Positions 1 to 9,607 are shown, numbered from the stretch's first letter. The stretch is DNA of 64,000 bases from Streptomyces ortus (GCF_026341275.1 NZ_JAIFZO010000002.1:7346118-7410117), one strand, 5' to 3'. A program made the numbers and translations. The notes: a model not told the origin generated them from the sequence alone.

Positions 1-72
1 CGGCACGACGGCATGACCGCACCACGGCACGACGGCATGACCGCACCAAGGCACGACGGCTTGACGGCGTAG
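1..72 (+). CDS. 3' end of an upstream gene with octapeptide repeats (partial)
   Basis: Frame 1 is open from the window edge and stops at TAG (70-72). It encodes almost three copies of an eight-residue unit, RHDGMTAP, the last one degenerate (RHDGLTA). At DNA level this is a 24-bp tandem repeat at 1-24, 25-48 and 49-72. The next gene has its ribosome binding site at 81-86 and starts at 91, only 18 bp after the stop. That spacing fits an upstream operon member whose C-terminus carries a repetitive tail. Neither the rest of the protein nor its function can be seen. A non-coding tandem repeat is the alternative. Confidence 0.45.
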   Translation, partial: RHDGMTAPRHDGMTAPRHDGLTA

Positions 73-90
73 AGATCTAGAGGAGCTCGG

Positions 91-2292
91 GTGAAACAGG
101 TTGTGCAGAACTACAAGAGCGGCGAACTGGCGCTGCTCGACGTGCCCGTGCCGGGCTGCAAGCCCGGCGGGGTGCTGGTCCGCAGCGCCTTCTCGCTGAT
201 CTCCACCGGCACCGAGCTCATGAAGGTGTCCGAGGCCGGTATGTCGATGGTGGGCAAGGCCCGCTCCCGGCCGGACCAGGTGGCCAAGGTCATGCAGAGC
301 GTGGCCACCAACGGGGTGCCCGCCACCTACCGCAAGGTGATGGGCAAGCTCGACTCGTACACCCCGCTCGGCTACTCGCTGTGCGGGGTCGTCGAGCAGG
401 TCGGCCCCGGCATCGACGACGTGAAGGTCGGCGACCTCGTGGCCTGCGCCGGCAACGAGCACGCGCTGCACGCCGAGCTGAACTGGGTGCCGAAGAACCT
501 CTACACCCCGGTACCGGACGGCCTCGCGCCACGGCACGCGGCCTTCGGCACCGTCGGGTCGATCGCGATGCAGGGCGTCCGGCAGGGCGAGCCGCAGCTC
601 GGCGAGGTGGCGCTGGTCATCGGCCTCGGCCTGATCGGGCAGCTGGTGGCCCAGCTCCTCACCGCCTCGGGCGTCCGCGTCGTCGGGGCCGACCCCGACC
701 CGGCGCGCTGCGAACTCGCCGAACGCCTGGGCGCCGCGGCCTGCGGCGATCCCGCGTCCGCCGCCGTGGAGGCGGCCGTCGCCGAACTCACCGACGGCCA
801 CGGCGTGGACCAGGTGTACCTGGCCGCGGGCGGCGGCAGCAACCAGCCCGTCGAACTGGCCGCCCGGCTCTGCCGGGACCGCGGCCGGGTCGTCGACATC
901 GGCAAGTGCCGCCTCGACCTGCCCTGGAACGCGTACTACGAGAAGGAGCTCGACGTCCGCTTCTCCCGCAGCTACGGCCCCGGGCGCTACGACCCGGCGT
1001 ACGAGCTGGAGGGACGCGACTACCCGATCGGCTATGTGCGCTGGACCGAGCGCCGCAACCTGGCGTGCTTCCTCGACCTCCTCGCCCGTGACCGCGTCGA
1101 CGTGGAGCCCCTGATCTCGCACCTCGCCGACTTCGACGACGCCGTCGAGACGTACCAGCGCCTCAAGGACGGCGAGTTGAAGGCCGTCGCCGTGCTCTTC
1201 CGCTACCCCGGCCCCGCCGAGGGACCGGCCGAAGCCGCCGCGCAGGCCCCGGCGCCCTCGGTGACCGTGCCCGAGGTGCGACGAGGCGCGAAACCGTCCG
1301 CGCCGCCCCGGCCGGCCGACGCGCCCGTGCGGGTCGCGTTCGCCGGCGCCGGGAACTACGCGACGTCGATGCTGCTGCCGCACCTGGCCGGGCGCGACGG
1401 CGTCGAGCTGTCCACGGTGGTCACCACGACGGCCCTGTCCGCCGCCAACGCGAAGCGGAAGTTCGGCTTCAAGGAGGCGAGCACCGACCTCGACGCCGTG
1501 CTCGACGACAAGTCCGTCGACGCTGTGTTCGTCGTCACCCGGCACAGCTCGCACGCCGAACTGACCCGCCGGGCGCTGCTCGCGGGCAAGGCGGTGTTCG
1601 TGGAGAAGCCCCTCGCCCTCACCGAGGACGAGCTGGCCGACGTGCTCGCGGCGGTCGAGGAGTCCGGCAACGACCGGCTTCAGGTGGGCTTCAACCGCCG
1701 CTTCGCCCCGCTGCTCCAGGAGGCCAAGCAGCGGTTCGGTGCCCGCACCGGCCCGGCGAGCCTGCGCTACCTGGTCAACGCGGGCCGCCTGCAGCACGGC
1801 AGCTGGTACCTCCAACAGGGCAGCGAGGGCTCCAGGTTCGCCGGTGAGGGCGGCCACTTCATCGACACGGCGAGCTGGCTCCTCGACGCGGACCCGGTCT
1901 CGGTGTACGCCACCGCCGCGCCCGGCAACGAGGACCTGAACGTGGTGCTGCGCTACCCCGACGGGTCCACCGCCACCATCAGTTACGTCACCACGGGCGC
2001 GGCCGGTTTCCCCAAGGAGACCCTGGACCTCGTCGCGGACGGCAAGGTGCTGCGGCTCGACGACTTCGTCCGCGCCTCCGTGTACGGCCGTAAGCGCTGG
2101 GTCAGTTCGCGGCTGCCCAAGGCCCGGGACAAGGGCCAGAACGCCGAACTGGCCGCGTTCATCAGGGCCGTGCGGACCGGCGGGCCCATGCCCGTGCCGC
2201 TGGAGTCGCTCGTCGCCACCACGGCGGCCACCCTCGCCGTGCGGACCGGCCTGGCAGGCGGCGCCCCCGTGACGTTGGCGGGGGCACGATGA
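91..2292 (+). CDS. Bi-domain oxidoreductase: zinc-type alcohol dehydrogenase fused to Gfo/Idh/MocA oxidoreductase
   Basis: This 733-residue protein joins two dehydrogenases. Residues 1-375 are a medium-chain alcohol dehydrogenase fold with the nucleotide-binding loop VIGLGLIGQLV. After an Ala/Pro-rich linker (about 376-410), residues 412-730 form a Gfo/Idh/MocA enzyme: nucleotide-binding FAGAGNYA and the signature EKPLALT. The GTG start at 91 follows AGGAG at 81-85. The stop overlaps the next gene by 4 bp (ATGA), so the two are translationally coupled. Fusions of this type occur in actinobacterial polysaccharide clusters, usually beside heparinase-like proteins as here. Oxidation or epimerisation of a sugar or uronate intermediate is inferred; the substrate is unknown. 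Confidence 0.85.
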   Translation: MKQVVQNYKSGELALLDVPVPGCKPGGVLVRSAFSLISTGTELMKVSEAGMSMVGKARSRPDQVAKVMQSVATNGVPATYRKVMGKLDSYTPLGYSLCGVVEQVGPGIDDVKVGDLVACAGNEHALHAELNWVPKNLYTPVPDGLAPRHAAFGTVGSIAMQGVRQGEPQLGEVALVIGLGLIGQLVAQLLTASGVRVVGADPDPARCELAERLGAAACGDPASAAVEAAVAELTDGHGVDQVYLAAGGGSNQPVELAARLCRDRGRVVDIGKCRLDLPWNAYYEKELDVRFSRSYGPGRYDPAYELEGRDYPIGYVRWTERRNLACFLDLLARDRVDVEPLISHLADFDDAVETYQRLKDGELKAVAVLFRYPGPAEGPAEAAAQAPAPSVTVPEVRRGAKPSAPPRPADAPVRVAFAGAGNYATSMLLPHLAGRDGVELSTVVTTTALSAANAKRKFGFKEASTDLDAVLDDKSVDAVFVVTRHSSHAELTRRALLAGKAVFVEKPLALTEDELADVLAAVEESGNDRLQVGFNRRFAPLLQEAKQRFGARTGPASLRYLVNAGRLQHGSWYLQQGSEGSRFAGEGGHFIDTASWLLDADPVSVYATAAPGNEDLNVVLRYPDGSTATISYVTTGAAGFPKETLDLVADGKVLRLDDFVRASVYGRKRWVSSRLPKARDKGQNAELAAFIRAVRTGGPMPVPLESLVATTAATLAVRTGLAGGAPVTLAGAR

Positions 2293-4304
2293 CCGTGAGC
2301 ACCACCGCGGGCTGGTACCTGCGGCGACTGTCCCGGATGGGACCGCTGGAGGTGGCGGGCCGGGCGGGCGACACGCTACGCAGACGGCGGTGGCGGGCGG
2401 AGCCGCCCGCCGCGCCGAGCGTGACCGGCGCCCGGTTCACCGCGGCACTGCCCGCCGGGACCGTCGCCGCGATCCCGCCGGATGCCGCCAAACGCCTCGT
2501 CGCGGAGGCGGACCGGCTGATGGACGGCCACGCCGAGTTCTTCGGGGTGGCCCGCGACGACCTGGCCGACCCGGACTGGTGGTACGACCCGAAGACCGGG
2601 CGCCGCGCCCCGGGGGGCTACGCCTTCGACGTGCCGTACCGCAGCGAGGACACGGCCGGGGACATCAAGCAGATCTGGGAGCCGTCCCGGCACCAGTACC
2701 TCACCGTGCTCGCCGCCGCCTACGCGATCACCGGGAACGAGCGGTACGCCGAGCGCGTGGCCGGGCACCTGCGGTCGTGGTGGGCGGCCAACCCGCCACT
2801 GCACGGCGTGCACTGGATCAGCGGGATCGAGCTGGGGATCAGGCTGCTGTCCTGGGTGTGGATCCGCCGGCTCCTCGACGGCTGGCCGGGCGCGGCCCCT
2901 CTCTTCGAGGACAACCCGGTGGCGCGGAACCAGATCTGGCACCACCAGCGCTGGCTGGCCGCCTTCCCCAGCCGGGGCTCGTCGGCGAACAACCACATCG
3001 TCGCTGAGGCCGCCGGACAGTTCGCCGCGGCCTGCGCGTTCGGCTGGTTCCCCTCCTCCGCCCGGTGGCGGACCGACGCGCTGCGGTCCCTCGACCGGCA
3101 CCTGCGCGCCAACACCTTCCTCTCCGGCCTCAACCGCGAACTGGCCAGCGAGTACCACGGACTCGTCCTGGAACTCGGTCTGGCCGCGCTGGCCGAGGCG
3201 GACGCCGCCGACGTGCCCGTCCCCGCGACGGTCCGCCTGGTGCTGCTGCGGATGACCGACGCGCTGGCCGCCGTCGTGGACGACCGGCTGCGGCCACCGC
3301 GCCAGGGGGACGCGGACGACGGACACGGTCTGGTCGTGGACGGCGCGGGCACCGACCGCTGGGCCTCGCTGCTGGCCACCGGGGACGCCGTGTTCGGCCG
3401 GCTCGACTGGTGGCCGACGGTGACCGGCACCGACGTACGCACCCCGCTGCTGGCCGCGCTCATCCGCCCGTACGCCAAGGCGCGGCCGAACCATGAGGAC
3501 GAGCCGTCCACGCACAACGGGACCGCACCGGCCGTGGCCCGCCCGGCCGCCCGCCCGGCCCACTTCGCCGACGCCGGGCTCACCGTCCTGCGCGGCCCAG
3601 CCAAGATCTGGGCCCGGTGCGACGGCGGTCCGCACGGCTTCCTGTCCATCGCCGCACACGCCCACGCGGACGCGCTGTCCGTGGAGGTCCGGCACGACGG
3701 GGTGGACGTCCTCGCCGACCCGGGGACGTACTGCTACCACGGGCAGCCCGAGTGGCGGCAGTACTTCCGCTCCACCCTCGGCCACAACACCCTGGAGCTG
3801 GACGGCGCCGACCAGTCCGTCTCCGGCGGTCCGTTCCTGTGGACCCGGCACGCCCGCACCCGCGTCCTCGACCCGGACACCTCCGGCGCGCGGACCTCGG
3901 ACGGAGGCGTGTCCCACTGGTGCGCCGAACATGACGGCTACCAGGGCTCGGTGCACCGCCGCCGGGTCGAACTCGTCGCCGACACCACGGAGTTGCGCGT
4001 GGTCGACGAGGTGCGCGGCCCGCGAAGGGCCGCACGGCTGGCCTTCCACCTCGGGCCGGCGATCACCGCGGACCTGACCGGAGACCGGGCCGTACTCACC
4101 TGGACGTGCGACGGCGAGAACCGCACCGCCGTCCTCGATCTGCCCGGCGAGCTGAACTGGCGGGCGCACCGCGGCGAGAGCGACCCGCCGCTCGGCTGGT
4201 ACTCCGCGGGCTTCGGGCGCAAGGAGCCCGCCACCACGCTCGTTGGCACCGGCTTCACCGACAGCGCGGGGCGGTTCACGACCGTACTCGCGTTCCGCGA
4301 CTAG
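2289..4304 (+). CDS. Heparinase II/III family protein
   Basis: A 671-residue protein with the two-part heparinase II/III layout. An alpha-helical toroid covers about 100-380 (motif SSANNHIVAEAAGQ). A beta-sandwich domain after about 420 carries HAHADALSVEV, DPGTYCY and STLGHNTL, which are typical of the family. The family comprises polysaccharide lyases cutting uronate-containing chains. No signal peptide is evident: the N-terminus has Arg-rich segments and no long hydrophobic run, so the protein may be cytoplasmic. It sits between an oxidoreductase fusion and a beta-helix lipoprotein in a polysaccharide operon. A role in trimming or editing the polymer, rather than feeding on it, is inferred. 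Confidence 0.8.
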   Translation: MTVSTTAGWYLRRLSRMGPLEVAGRAGDTLRRRRWRAEPPAAPSVTGARFTAALPAGTVAAIPPDAAKRLVAEADRLMDGHAEFFGVARDDLADPDWWYDPKTGRRAPGGYAFDVPYRSEDTAGDIKQIWEPSRHQYLTVLAAAYAITGNERYAERVAGHLRSWWAANPPLHGVHWISGIELGIRLLSWVWIRRLLDGWPGAAPLFEDNPVARNQIWHHQRWLAAFPSRGSSANNHIVAEAAGQFAAACAFGWFPSSARWRTDALRSLDRHLRANTFLSGLNRELASEYHGLVLELGLAALAEADAADVPVPATVRLVLLRMTDALAAVVDDRLRPPRQGDADDGHGLVVDGAGTDRWASLLATGDAVFGRLDWWPTVTGTDVRTPLLAALIRPYAKARPNHEDEPSTHNGTAPAVARPAARPAHFADAGLTVLRGPAKIWARCDGGPHGFLSIAAHAHADALSVEVRHDGVDVLADPGTYCYHGQPEWRQYFRSTLGHNTLELDGADQSVSGGPFLWTRHARTRVLDPDTSGARTSDGGVSHWCAEHDGYQGSVHRRRVELVADTTELRVVDEVRGPRRAARLAFHLGPAITADLTGDRAVLTWTCDGENRTAVLDLPGELNWRAHRGESDPPLGWYSAGFGRKEPATTLVGTGFTDSAGRFTTVLAFRD

Positions 4305-4318
4305 GGAGGGGAGGAAGC

Positions 4319-5842
4319 GTGCGATTCAAGTGGCGCAGGCGGGCGTTGCCGGCGGTGGCGCTGGCCCTCCTGGCGACCGGCTGCGCGAGCACGCCGGACC
4401 CCCCGCCGGAGCCGACCGCCGCGCCCTCCACGTCCGGCGCCCGGCCCGTGGCCGGGGTGTGCGCCAAACCCGCGCCCGGACCGGCGAAGGCACCCGCGGG
4501 CGCGGTGACGGTCGACCCCGCGAAGGGCGGTGACCTGGCCGCCAAGACCAGGAGCAGCCCGCCGGGGACCACGTTCTGGCTCAAGCCGGGCACGCACAGG
4601 CTCGAAGCGAACCGCTACGCCCAGGTCATCCCCAAGAAGGGCGACCGCTACCTCGGCGCGCCGGGCGCGGTCCTCGACGGCCGCAAGACCAACCAGTACG
4701 CGTTCGGCGGCACCGCCCGTGACGTCACCGTCAGCCATCTGACCGTGCAGAACTTCGTCGCGCCGCACGACGAGGGCGTGGTCAACCACGACTCGGCCGA
4801 CGGCTGGGTGATCGAGCACGCCACGATCCAGCGCAACTCCGGCGCCGGACTGATGGCCGGAGCCCGTCAGCAGGTGCGCGCCAGCTGTCTGCGCGCCAAC
4901 GGCCAGTACGGCATGAACGCGTACAAGGCGGGCGCCCCCCTCAAGGACCTGGTCATCGAGGGCAACGAGATCACCGGCAACAACACCGGGGACTGGGAGC
5001 GGCGGCGGGAGGGCTGCGGCTGCACCGGAGGCGTCAAGTTCTGGGCCGTCGACGGCGCCGACATCCGCGGCAACTGGGTGCACGACAACCGTGGTGCCGG
5101 GCTGTGGGCGGACACCAACAACAACGACTTCCGGATCGAGAACAACGTCCTGGAGGACAACGACGGCGCCGCGCTGATGTACGAGACCAGCTACAACGCG
5201 GTCATCCGCAAGAACACCGTCCGGCGCAACAACTGGGTCGAGGGCCGCCGGTATGCCGAGGGCGGCGACAGCTTCCCCTTCGCGACCGTCTATCTGTCCG
5301 AGTCCGGCGGCGAGCCGCGGGTCCACGCCCGCACGGACAAGATCGAGATCTACGGGAACGTGCTGGAGGACAACTGGTCCGGCATCACCCTGTGGGAGAA
5401 CGCCGACCGGTTCTGCAACAGCCCCGCCAACACCTCCTCCGGCGACTGCACCCTGCTGACGCGGGACACCGACAGCTGTGTGCGGCCGGCGATCGCCAAG
5501 GCCCCGCTCTACAGCGACTGCCGGTGGAAGACGCAGCGCGTGGACATCCACGACAACCGCTTCACGCTGGACAAGTCCGTCGTCAAGTGCACGGCCAAGT
5601 GCGACCGCATGGCGGTGCTGTCCAACTACGGCACCTACCCCAAGTGGTCGCCGTACAAGGGCGAGAAGGTGGCCGAGGCGATCACCCGCAGTCAGCACAA
5701 CCGCTGGCACGACAACGTGTACGTCGGACCGTGGCAGTTCGTCGTCCACGACCCCAGCCGGGTGCTCGACTTCGGCCAGTGGCAGGACACGCCCTACCGG
5801 CAGGACACCGGCAGCACCCTCGACCCGCAGGCCGGTGGCTGA
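4319..5842 (+). CDS. Right-handed parallel beta-helix lipoprotein
   Basis: A 507-residue exported protein. It starts at GTG 4319 after GGGAGGGGAGGAAGC; the frame is open further upstream, but only this start gives a proper signal. The signal has Arg-rich FKWRRR, a hydrophobic core and a lipobox ending at Cys22 (LLATGC), so it should be a lipoprotein. From about residue 90 onward there are repeated Asn-rich turns such as EGNEITGNN, RIENNVLEDN and IRKNTVRRNN, the hallmark of pectate-lyase-like parallel beta-helices. Proteins of this fold are lyases, epimerases or hydrolases acting on acidic polysaccharides. Next to the heparinase-like gene, an extracellular polymer-modifying role is likely; the chemistry is not assignable. 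Confidence 0.8.
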   Translation: MRFKWRRRALPAVALALLATGCASTPDPPPEPTAAPSTSGARPVAGVCAKPAPGPAKAPAGAVTVDPAKGGDLAAKTRSSPPGTTFWLKPGTHRLEANRYAQVIPKKGDRYLGAPGAVLDGRKTNQYAFGGTARDVTVSHLTVQNFVAPHDEGVVNHDSADGWVIEHATIQRNSGAGLMAGARQQVRASCLRANGQYGMNAYKAGAPLKDLVIEGNEITGNNTGDWERRREGCGCTGGVKFWAVDGADIRGNWVHDNRGAGLWADTNNNDFRIENNVLEDNDGAALMYETSYNAVIRKNTVRRNNWVEGRRYAEGGDSFPFATVYLSESGGEPRVHARTDKIEIYGNVLEDNWSGITLWENADRFCNSPANTSSGDCTLLTRDTDSCVRPAIAKAPLYSDCRWKTQRVDIHDNRFTLDKSVVKCTAKCDRMAVLSNYGTYPKWSPYKGEKVAEAITRSQHNRWHDNVYVGPWQFVVHDPSRVLDFGQWQDTPYRQDTGSTLDPQAGG

Positions 5843-5843
5843 G

Positions 5844-7079
5844 ATGACCGAGGACCCGCAAAGCGGCACACCGAAGCTCGTCGGCGCCGTCTGGGGACTG
5901 CTGATCCTGAACACGCTCGGCTCCGCCGGGGCGAAGACCATCGTCCCGCTGCCGCGCTCGCTCATCCAACTGGTCACCATGGGCGCGCTGGTCGCCGCGT
6001 TCACGCTGGCGCTCGCGCTCAACCTCCGGCTGCGCATCCGGGCCAGCGCCTTCCTGCTCCTGCTCTCCCTGCTGCTGGTGCCGAGCCTGATCTCCAGCCT
6101 GCAACTGGAGTCCGGGCTCGGCGCGTTGTTCCGCTGCGCCCGGCTGGCACTCTTCGTCGGCACGCTGTGGCTCCTCAGCCGCTGGTGGGACGGCGACCTG
6201 ACCTTCGTACGGCACCACATCCGGATGTACTTCGCGGTGCTCGCGTCGGTCGCCGCCGGACTGCTCGTCTCACCCGGCGCGGCCATGCCCGAGCTGTACG
6301 GCGGACGGCTGGTCGGCGCCCTGTGGCCGCTCACCCCGCCGCAGATCGGCCAGTACGCCGCGGTGATCATCGGACTCACCGTGCTGCTCGTCCTGGGCCG
6401 CCGGGCCGACCGGACCAGCGCGACGTTCGTCATCGTGCCCTCGCTGGTCCTGCTCGCCCTGACCCACACCCGCACGGCCACCATCGGCATGCTCATCGGC
6501 CTTGTGCTGGCGATCGGCTCGCTCGTACTGACCAGCGCCGCCGCCCGCCGCTTCTTCACCTGGGCCGTGATCATCACCGTGGTGGCCGCCGTGGGATTCG
6601 CCTCCGCGCTGCGGACCTGGTTCCTGCGCGGCCAGAGCCAGGAGAACCTCACCAGCCTCACCGGCCGGGCCAAGGTCTGGGACGCTCTGCTGGACGCGCC
6701 CCGCACCACCGGGGAGAAGCTGTTCGGGATGGGCCTGGGCGACAAGTCGTTCGGCGGACTGCCGATCGACAACAGCTGGCTGGCCGTCTACCACGAGCAG
6801 GGCTGGATCGGCGTCACCCTCGTCGCGGCGGTCTTCGCCGTGCTGGGCGGGGTCGCGCTGCTGCGACCGCCCTCGCTGCCGAGGGCCTGCGCGATCTTCC
6901 TGATCAGCTACTGCGCGATCGCGTCGTACACCGAGGCGGGACTCGGCGACGCCTCGCCGTATCTGCTCCATCTGACGCTGGCCGCCTCGCTGCTGGTGGT
7001 ACCCGTACCGCCCGCGCCGCCGTCGCAGCCCGTGATTCCCAGACGGCATGTCCCGCGCTGGGCCAAGGAGGGGAGGTGA
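5844..7079 (+). CDS. O-antigen ligase / polysaccharide polymerase-like membrane protein
   Basis: A 411-residue integral membrane protein. ATG 5844 lies one base after the preceding stop. Around ten to twelve hydrophobic segments are visible. Near residue 290 is an extramembrane loop (GMGLGDKSFGG then DNSWLAVYHEQGW) typical of the Wzy_C/O-antigen ligase family, whose members join lipid-linked sugar repeat units on the outer face of the membrane. The tail is short and basic. It overlaps the next gene by 4 bp (GTGA). In this operon it is the obvious candidate for polymerising the repeat unit. The family assignment is by topology and loop motif only. Confidence 0.75.
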   Translation: MTEDPQSGTPKLVGAVWGLLILNTLGSAGAKTIVPLPRSLIQLVTMGALVAAFTLALALNLRLRIRASAFLLLLSLLLVPSLISSLQLESGLGALFRCARLALFVGTLWLLSRWWDGDLTFVRHHIRMYFAVLASVAAGLLVSPGAAMPELYGGRLVGALWPLTPPQIGQYAAVIIGLTVLLVLGRRADRTSATFVIVPSLVLLALTHTRTATIGMLIGLVLAIGSLVLTSAAARRFFTWAVIITVVAAVGFASALRTWFLRGQSQENLTSLTGRAKVWDALLDAPRTTGEKLFGMGLGDKSFGGLPIDNSWLAVYHEQGWIGVTLVAAVFAVLGGVALLRPPSLPRACAIFLISYCAIASYTEAGLGDASPYLLHLTLAASLLVVPVPPAPPSQPVIPRRHVPRWAKEGR

Positions 7080-8362
7080 CCTCGACCATGCGCGTCCTCG
7101 TGGTGCACAACCGCTACAAGTCGGCACAGCCGAGCGGGGAGAACAACGTCGTGGACCAGGAGGCGGAGCTGCTGCGCGCGGCCGGTCACCGGGTCGACCT
7201 GTTCGAGCGGCGCAGCGACGACATCGCCGGCCGGTCCCTGCTGGGCAAGGCCGCGCTGCCGCTCCTGGTGCCGTGGAACCCGGCGGTCCGCAAGGAGCTG
7301 GCCGGCCGGCTCCGTACCGAGCGGCCGGACGTGGTGCACATCCACAACGTCTTCCCGCTCCTGTCGCCCGCCGTACTCGCCGCCTGCGCCGACGCGGGCG
7401 TGCCCGCCGTGGCCACACTGCACAACTACACGCAGGTCTGTCCGCCCGGCACCCTCCAGCGGGACGGCCGACCGTGCACCGAGTGCGTCGGCTCCTCGCC
7501 GCTGCCCGCCGTCCGGCACGGCTGCTACCGCGGCTCCCGGCTGGCGACGGTGCCGCTCGCGGTCAGCCTGTCGGTCAACCGGCGGCGGTGGTGGTCCGGG
7601 GTGGAGCGGTTCTTCTGCATCTCCGCCGCGCAGCGGGACGTCCTGGTGCGGTCCGGGATGCCCGCCGAACGCCTCGCGGTGAAGCACAACTTCGTCCCCG
7701 AACCGGACGCCCGCCGCACGGGTCCCGGCGAGCACCTGCTCTATCTCGGCCGCCTCGCCGAGGCCAAGGGCGTACGGCTGCTGATGGCCGCGTGGGACGA
7801 GATCGCCGCGAGCGGCGGGGTCGGCGTACCGCTCATGATCGCCGGCACGGGGCCGCTGGAGGCCGAGGTGAGGGCCTGGGCGGCGGACCGGGACGACGTG
7901 CGTTACGTCGGCCTGTACGACCCCGCGCAGTGCCGGCAGGCCATCGCGCGCTCGGTGGCCGTGGTGGCCCCCTCGACCTGGCTGGAGGCGTTCGGCCTGG
8001 TCGTCGTGGAGGCCATGGCGGCCGGGGTCCCGACCGTGGCCGCAGGTCACGGCGCCTTCGTCGAACTCGTCGAGGACGGGGTGAGCGGGCTGCTGCACCG
8101 GCCCGGCGACTCCGCCTCGCTCGCCGCCTGCCTGCGCCGCATCACGGCCGGGCGGGAGCGCAACCAGGAGATGGGCCGGGCGGCCCGGCGCCGGTACGAG
8201 CAGGGCTTCAGCCCGGCCGTCGGCCTCGAACGCCTGGTGGAGGGGTACCGCACCGCGATCGCGGGGCGGTCCGGCGGCGGGGACGACCCGCCGCCGGTAC
8301 ATGAGGAAAACACTGGCTCGCGCCGGGGGGACCAGCGCGAGCGGGATGGGGGCAGTAGATGA
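7076..8362 (+). CDS. Glycosyltransferase family 4 protein
   Basis: A 428-residue GT-B enzyme. The N-terminal half has VVHNRYKSAQPSGEN and a glycosyltransferase_4 acceptor domain. The C-terminal domain has YLGRLAEAKGVRLL and the EX7E-type nucleotide-sugar site STWLEAFGLVVVEAMAAG. The start is ambiguous: GTG 7076 overlaps the upstream stop and is preceded by AAGGAGGGG, while ATG 7088 is four codons downstream. A cysteine-containing loop (CPPGTLQRDGRPCTEC) is inserted in the first domain and is common in relatives from polysaccharide clusters. It probably transfers one sugar onto the lipid-linked repeat unit on the cytoplasmic side; donor and acceptor are unknown. Confidence 0.85.
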   Translation: MTSTMRVLVVHNRYKSAQPSGENNVVDQEAELLRAAGHRVDLFERRSDDIAGRSLLGKAALPLLVPWNPAVRKELAGRLRTERPDVVHIHNVFPLLSPAVLAACADAGVPAVATLHNYTQVCPPGTLQRDGRPCTECVGSSPLPAVRHGCYRGSRLATVPLAVSLSVNRRRWWSGVERFFCISAAQRDVLVRSGMPAERLAVKHNFVPEPDARRTGPGEHLLYLGRLAEAKGVRLLMAAWDEIAASGGVGVPLMIAGTGPLEAEVRAWAADRDDVRYVGLYDPAQCRQAIARSVAVVAPSTWLEAFGLVVVEAMAAGVPTVAAGHGAFVELVEDGVSGLLHRPGDSASLAACLRRITAGRERNQEMGRAARRRYEQGFSPAVGLERLVEGYRTAIAGRSGGGDDPPPVHEENTGSRRGDQRERDGGSR

Positions 8363-9594
8363 CACGATGCCGACTCTGCGGCTCGGCGGCGCTCGAAAGC
8401 GTCGTCGACCTGGGAGCGACCCCGCCGTGCGAGAGCTTCCTCGCCGCGGGACAACTGGACGAACCGGAGCCCGCGTACCCGCTGCACCTGCGGGTCTGCA
8501 CCGACTGCTGGCTCGCGCAGATCCCTCCGCTGATCACCCCGGAGGACACGTTCAAGGAGTACGCGTACTTCTCCTCCTTCTCGACCTCCTGGGTGGAGCA
8601 TGCGCGGACGTTCGTCGACGACGCCGTGGAGCGGGTGGGGCTCGGCCCCGACGCCTTCGTGGTCGAGGTCGCGAGCAACGACGGCTATCTGCTGAAGCAC
8701 GTGGTGGACCGGGGGATCCGCTGCCTGGGCATCGAACCGTCGGTGAACGTCGGCGCCGCCGCCCGGGACGCGGGCGTGCCCACGCTCACCGAGTTCCTGT
8801 CCCCGGAGACGGGCGCCGCCGTCCGGGCCGAGCACGGCCCGGCGGACCTGGTCGTCGCCAACAACGTGTACGCGCACATCCCCGACGTGGTCGGCTTCAC
8901 CCAGGGCCTGCGCGCCCTGGTCGCCGACGACGGTCATGTCTCCATCGAGGTGCAGCACCTGCTGACCCTCATCGAGGACAACCAGTACGACACGATCTAC
9001 CACGAGCACTTCCAGTACTACACGGTCGCGTCCGCGATCCGGGCCCTGGCCAGTGGCGGACTCGCCCTCGTGGACGTCGAGCTGCTGCCCACGCACGGCG
9101 GCTCCATCCGGCTCCTGGCCCGGCCGGCCGAGGTGGCGGGCGAGCCGTCGCAGCGGGTTGCCGACGTACTGGCCAGGGAGAAGGCCGCCGGGCTCCAGGA
9201 GCTGTCCGGCTACACCGAGTTCTCCGCCCGGGTCGCCAAGGTGCGCCGGGACCTCCTCAGGTTCCTCATCGGGGCGGCCGAGCGCGGCGAGACGGTCGTC
9301 GGCTACGGCGCCCCCGGCAAGGGCAACACCCTGCTCAACCACTGCGGCATCCGGCCCGACCTGCTCGCCTACACGGTCGACCGCAACCCGTACAAGCACG
9401 GCAGGTTCACCCCGGGCACCCGCATCCCGATCCTGGCGCCCGAGCGGATCGCCGCCGACAAGCCGGACTACGTGCTCGTCCTGCCGTGGAACCTGCGCAC
9501 CGAGCTGGTCGAGCAGCTGTCCTTCGTGCACGAGTGGGGCGGCCGGCTGGTCTTCCCCATCCCGGAACTCAGCATCGTCGAGGACGCGTCGTGA
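8359..9594 (+). CDS. SAM-dependent sugar C-methyltransferase (zinc-binding, three-domain type)
   Basis: This 411-residue protein has the layout of NDP-sugar C-methyltransferases such as those for 3-C-methyl deoxysugars. An N-terminal zinc-binding domain has Cys pairs CRLC and CTDC. A SAM-binding Rossmann core has VVEVASNDGYLL. The catalytic YHEHFQYY motif is present, and a C-terminal nucleotide-binding-like domain has GYGAPGKGNTLLN. The family deprotonates a 4-keto sugar nucleotide and adds a methyl group to carbon 3. It overlaps the preceding gene by 4 bp and the nucleotidyltransferase follows directly, which supports synthesis of a branched-chain sugar. Members are easily recognised; the exact sugar is inference. 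Confidence 0.85.
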   Translation: MTRCRLCGSAALESVVDLGATPPCESFLAAGQLDEPEPAYPLHLRVCTDCWLAQIPPLITPEDTFKEYAYFSSFSTSWVEHARTFVDDAVERVGLGPDAFVVEVASNDGYLLKHVVDRGIRCLGIEPSVNVGAAARDAGVPTLTEFLSPETGAAVRAEHGPADLVVANNVYAHIPDVVGFTQGLRALVADDGHVSIEVQHLLTLIEDNQYDTIYHEHFQYYTVASAIRALASGGLALVDVELLPTHGGSIRLLARPAEVAGEPSQRVADVLAREKAAGLQELSGYTEFSARVAKVRRDLLRFLIGAAERGETVVGYGAPGKGNTLLNHCGIRPDLLAYTVDRNPYKHGRFTPGTRIPILAPERIAADKPDYVLVLPWNLRTELVEQLSFVHEWGGRLVFPIPELSIVEDAS

Positions 9595-9607
9595 AGGAGA
9601 TTGCAGC

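Noticed and set aside
4301..6772. Very long open frame on the minus strand (over 800 codons)
   Set aside because: It lies opposite the beta-helix and ligase genes, which have clear motifs. Its translation is Arg/Val/Gly-rich without domains, the usual antisense shadow in GC-rich DNA.
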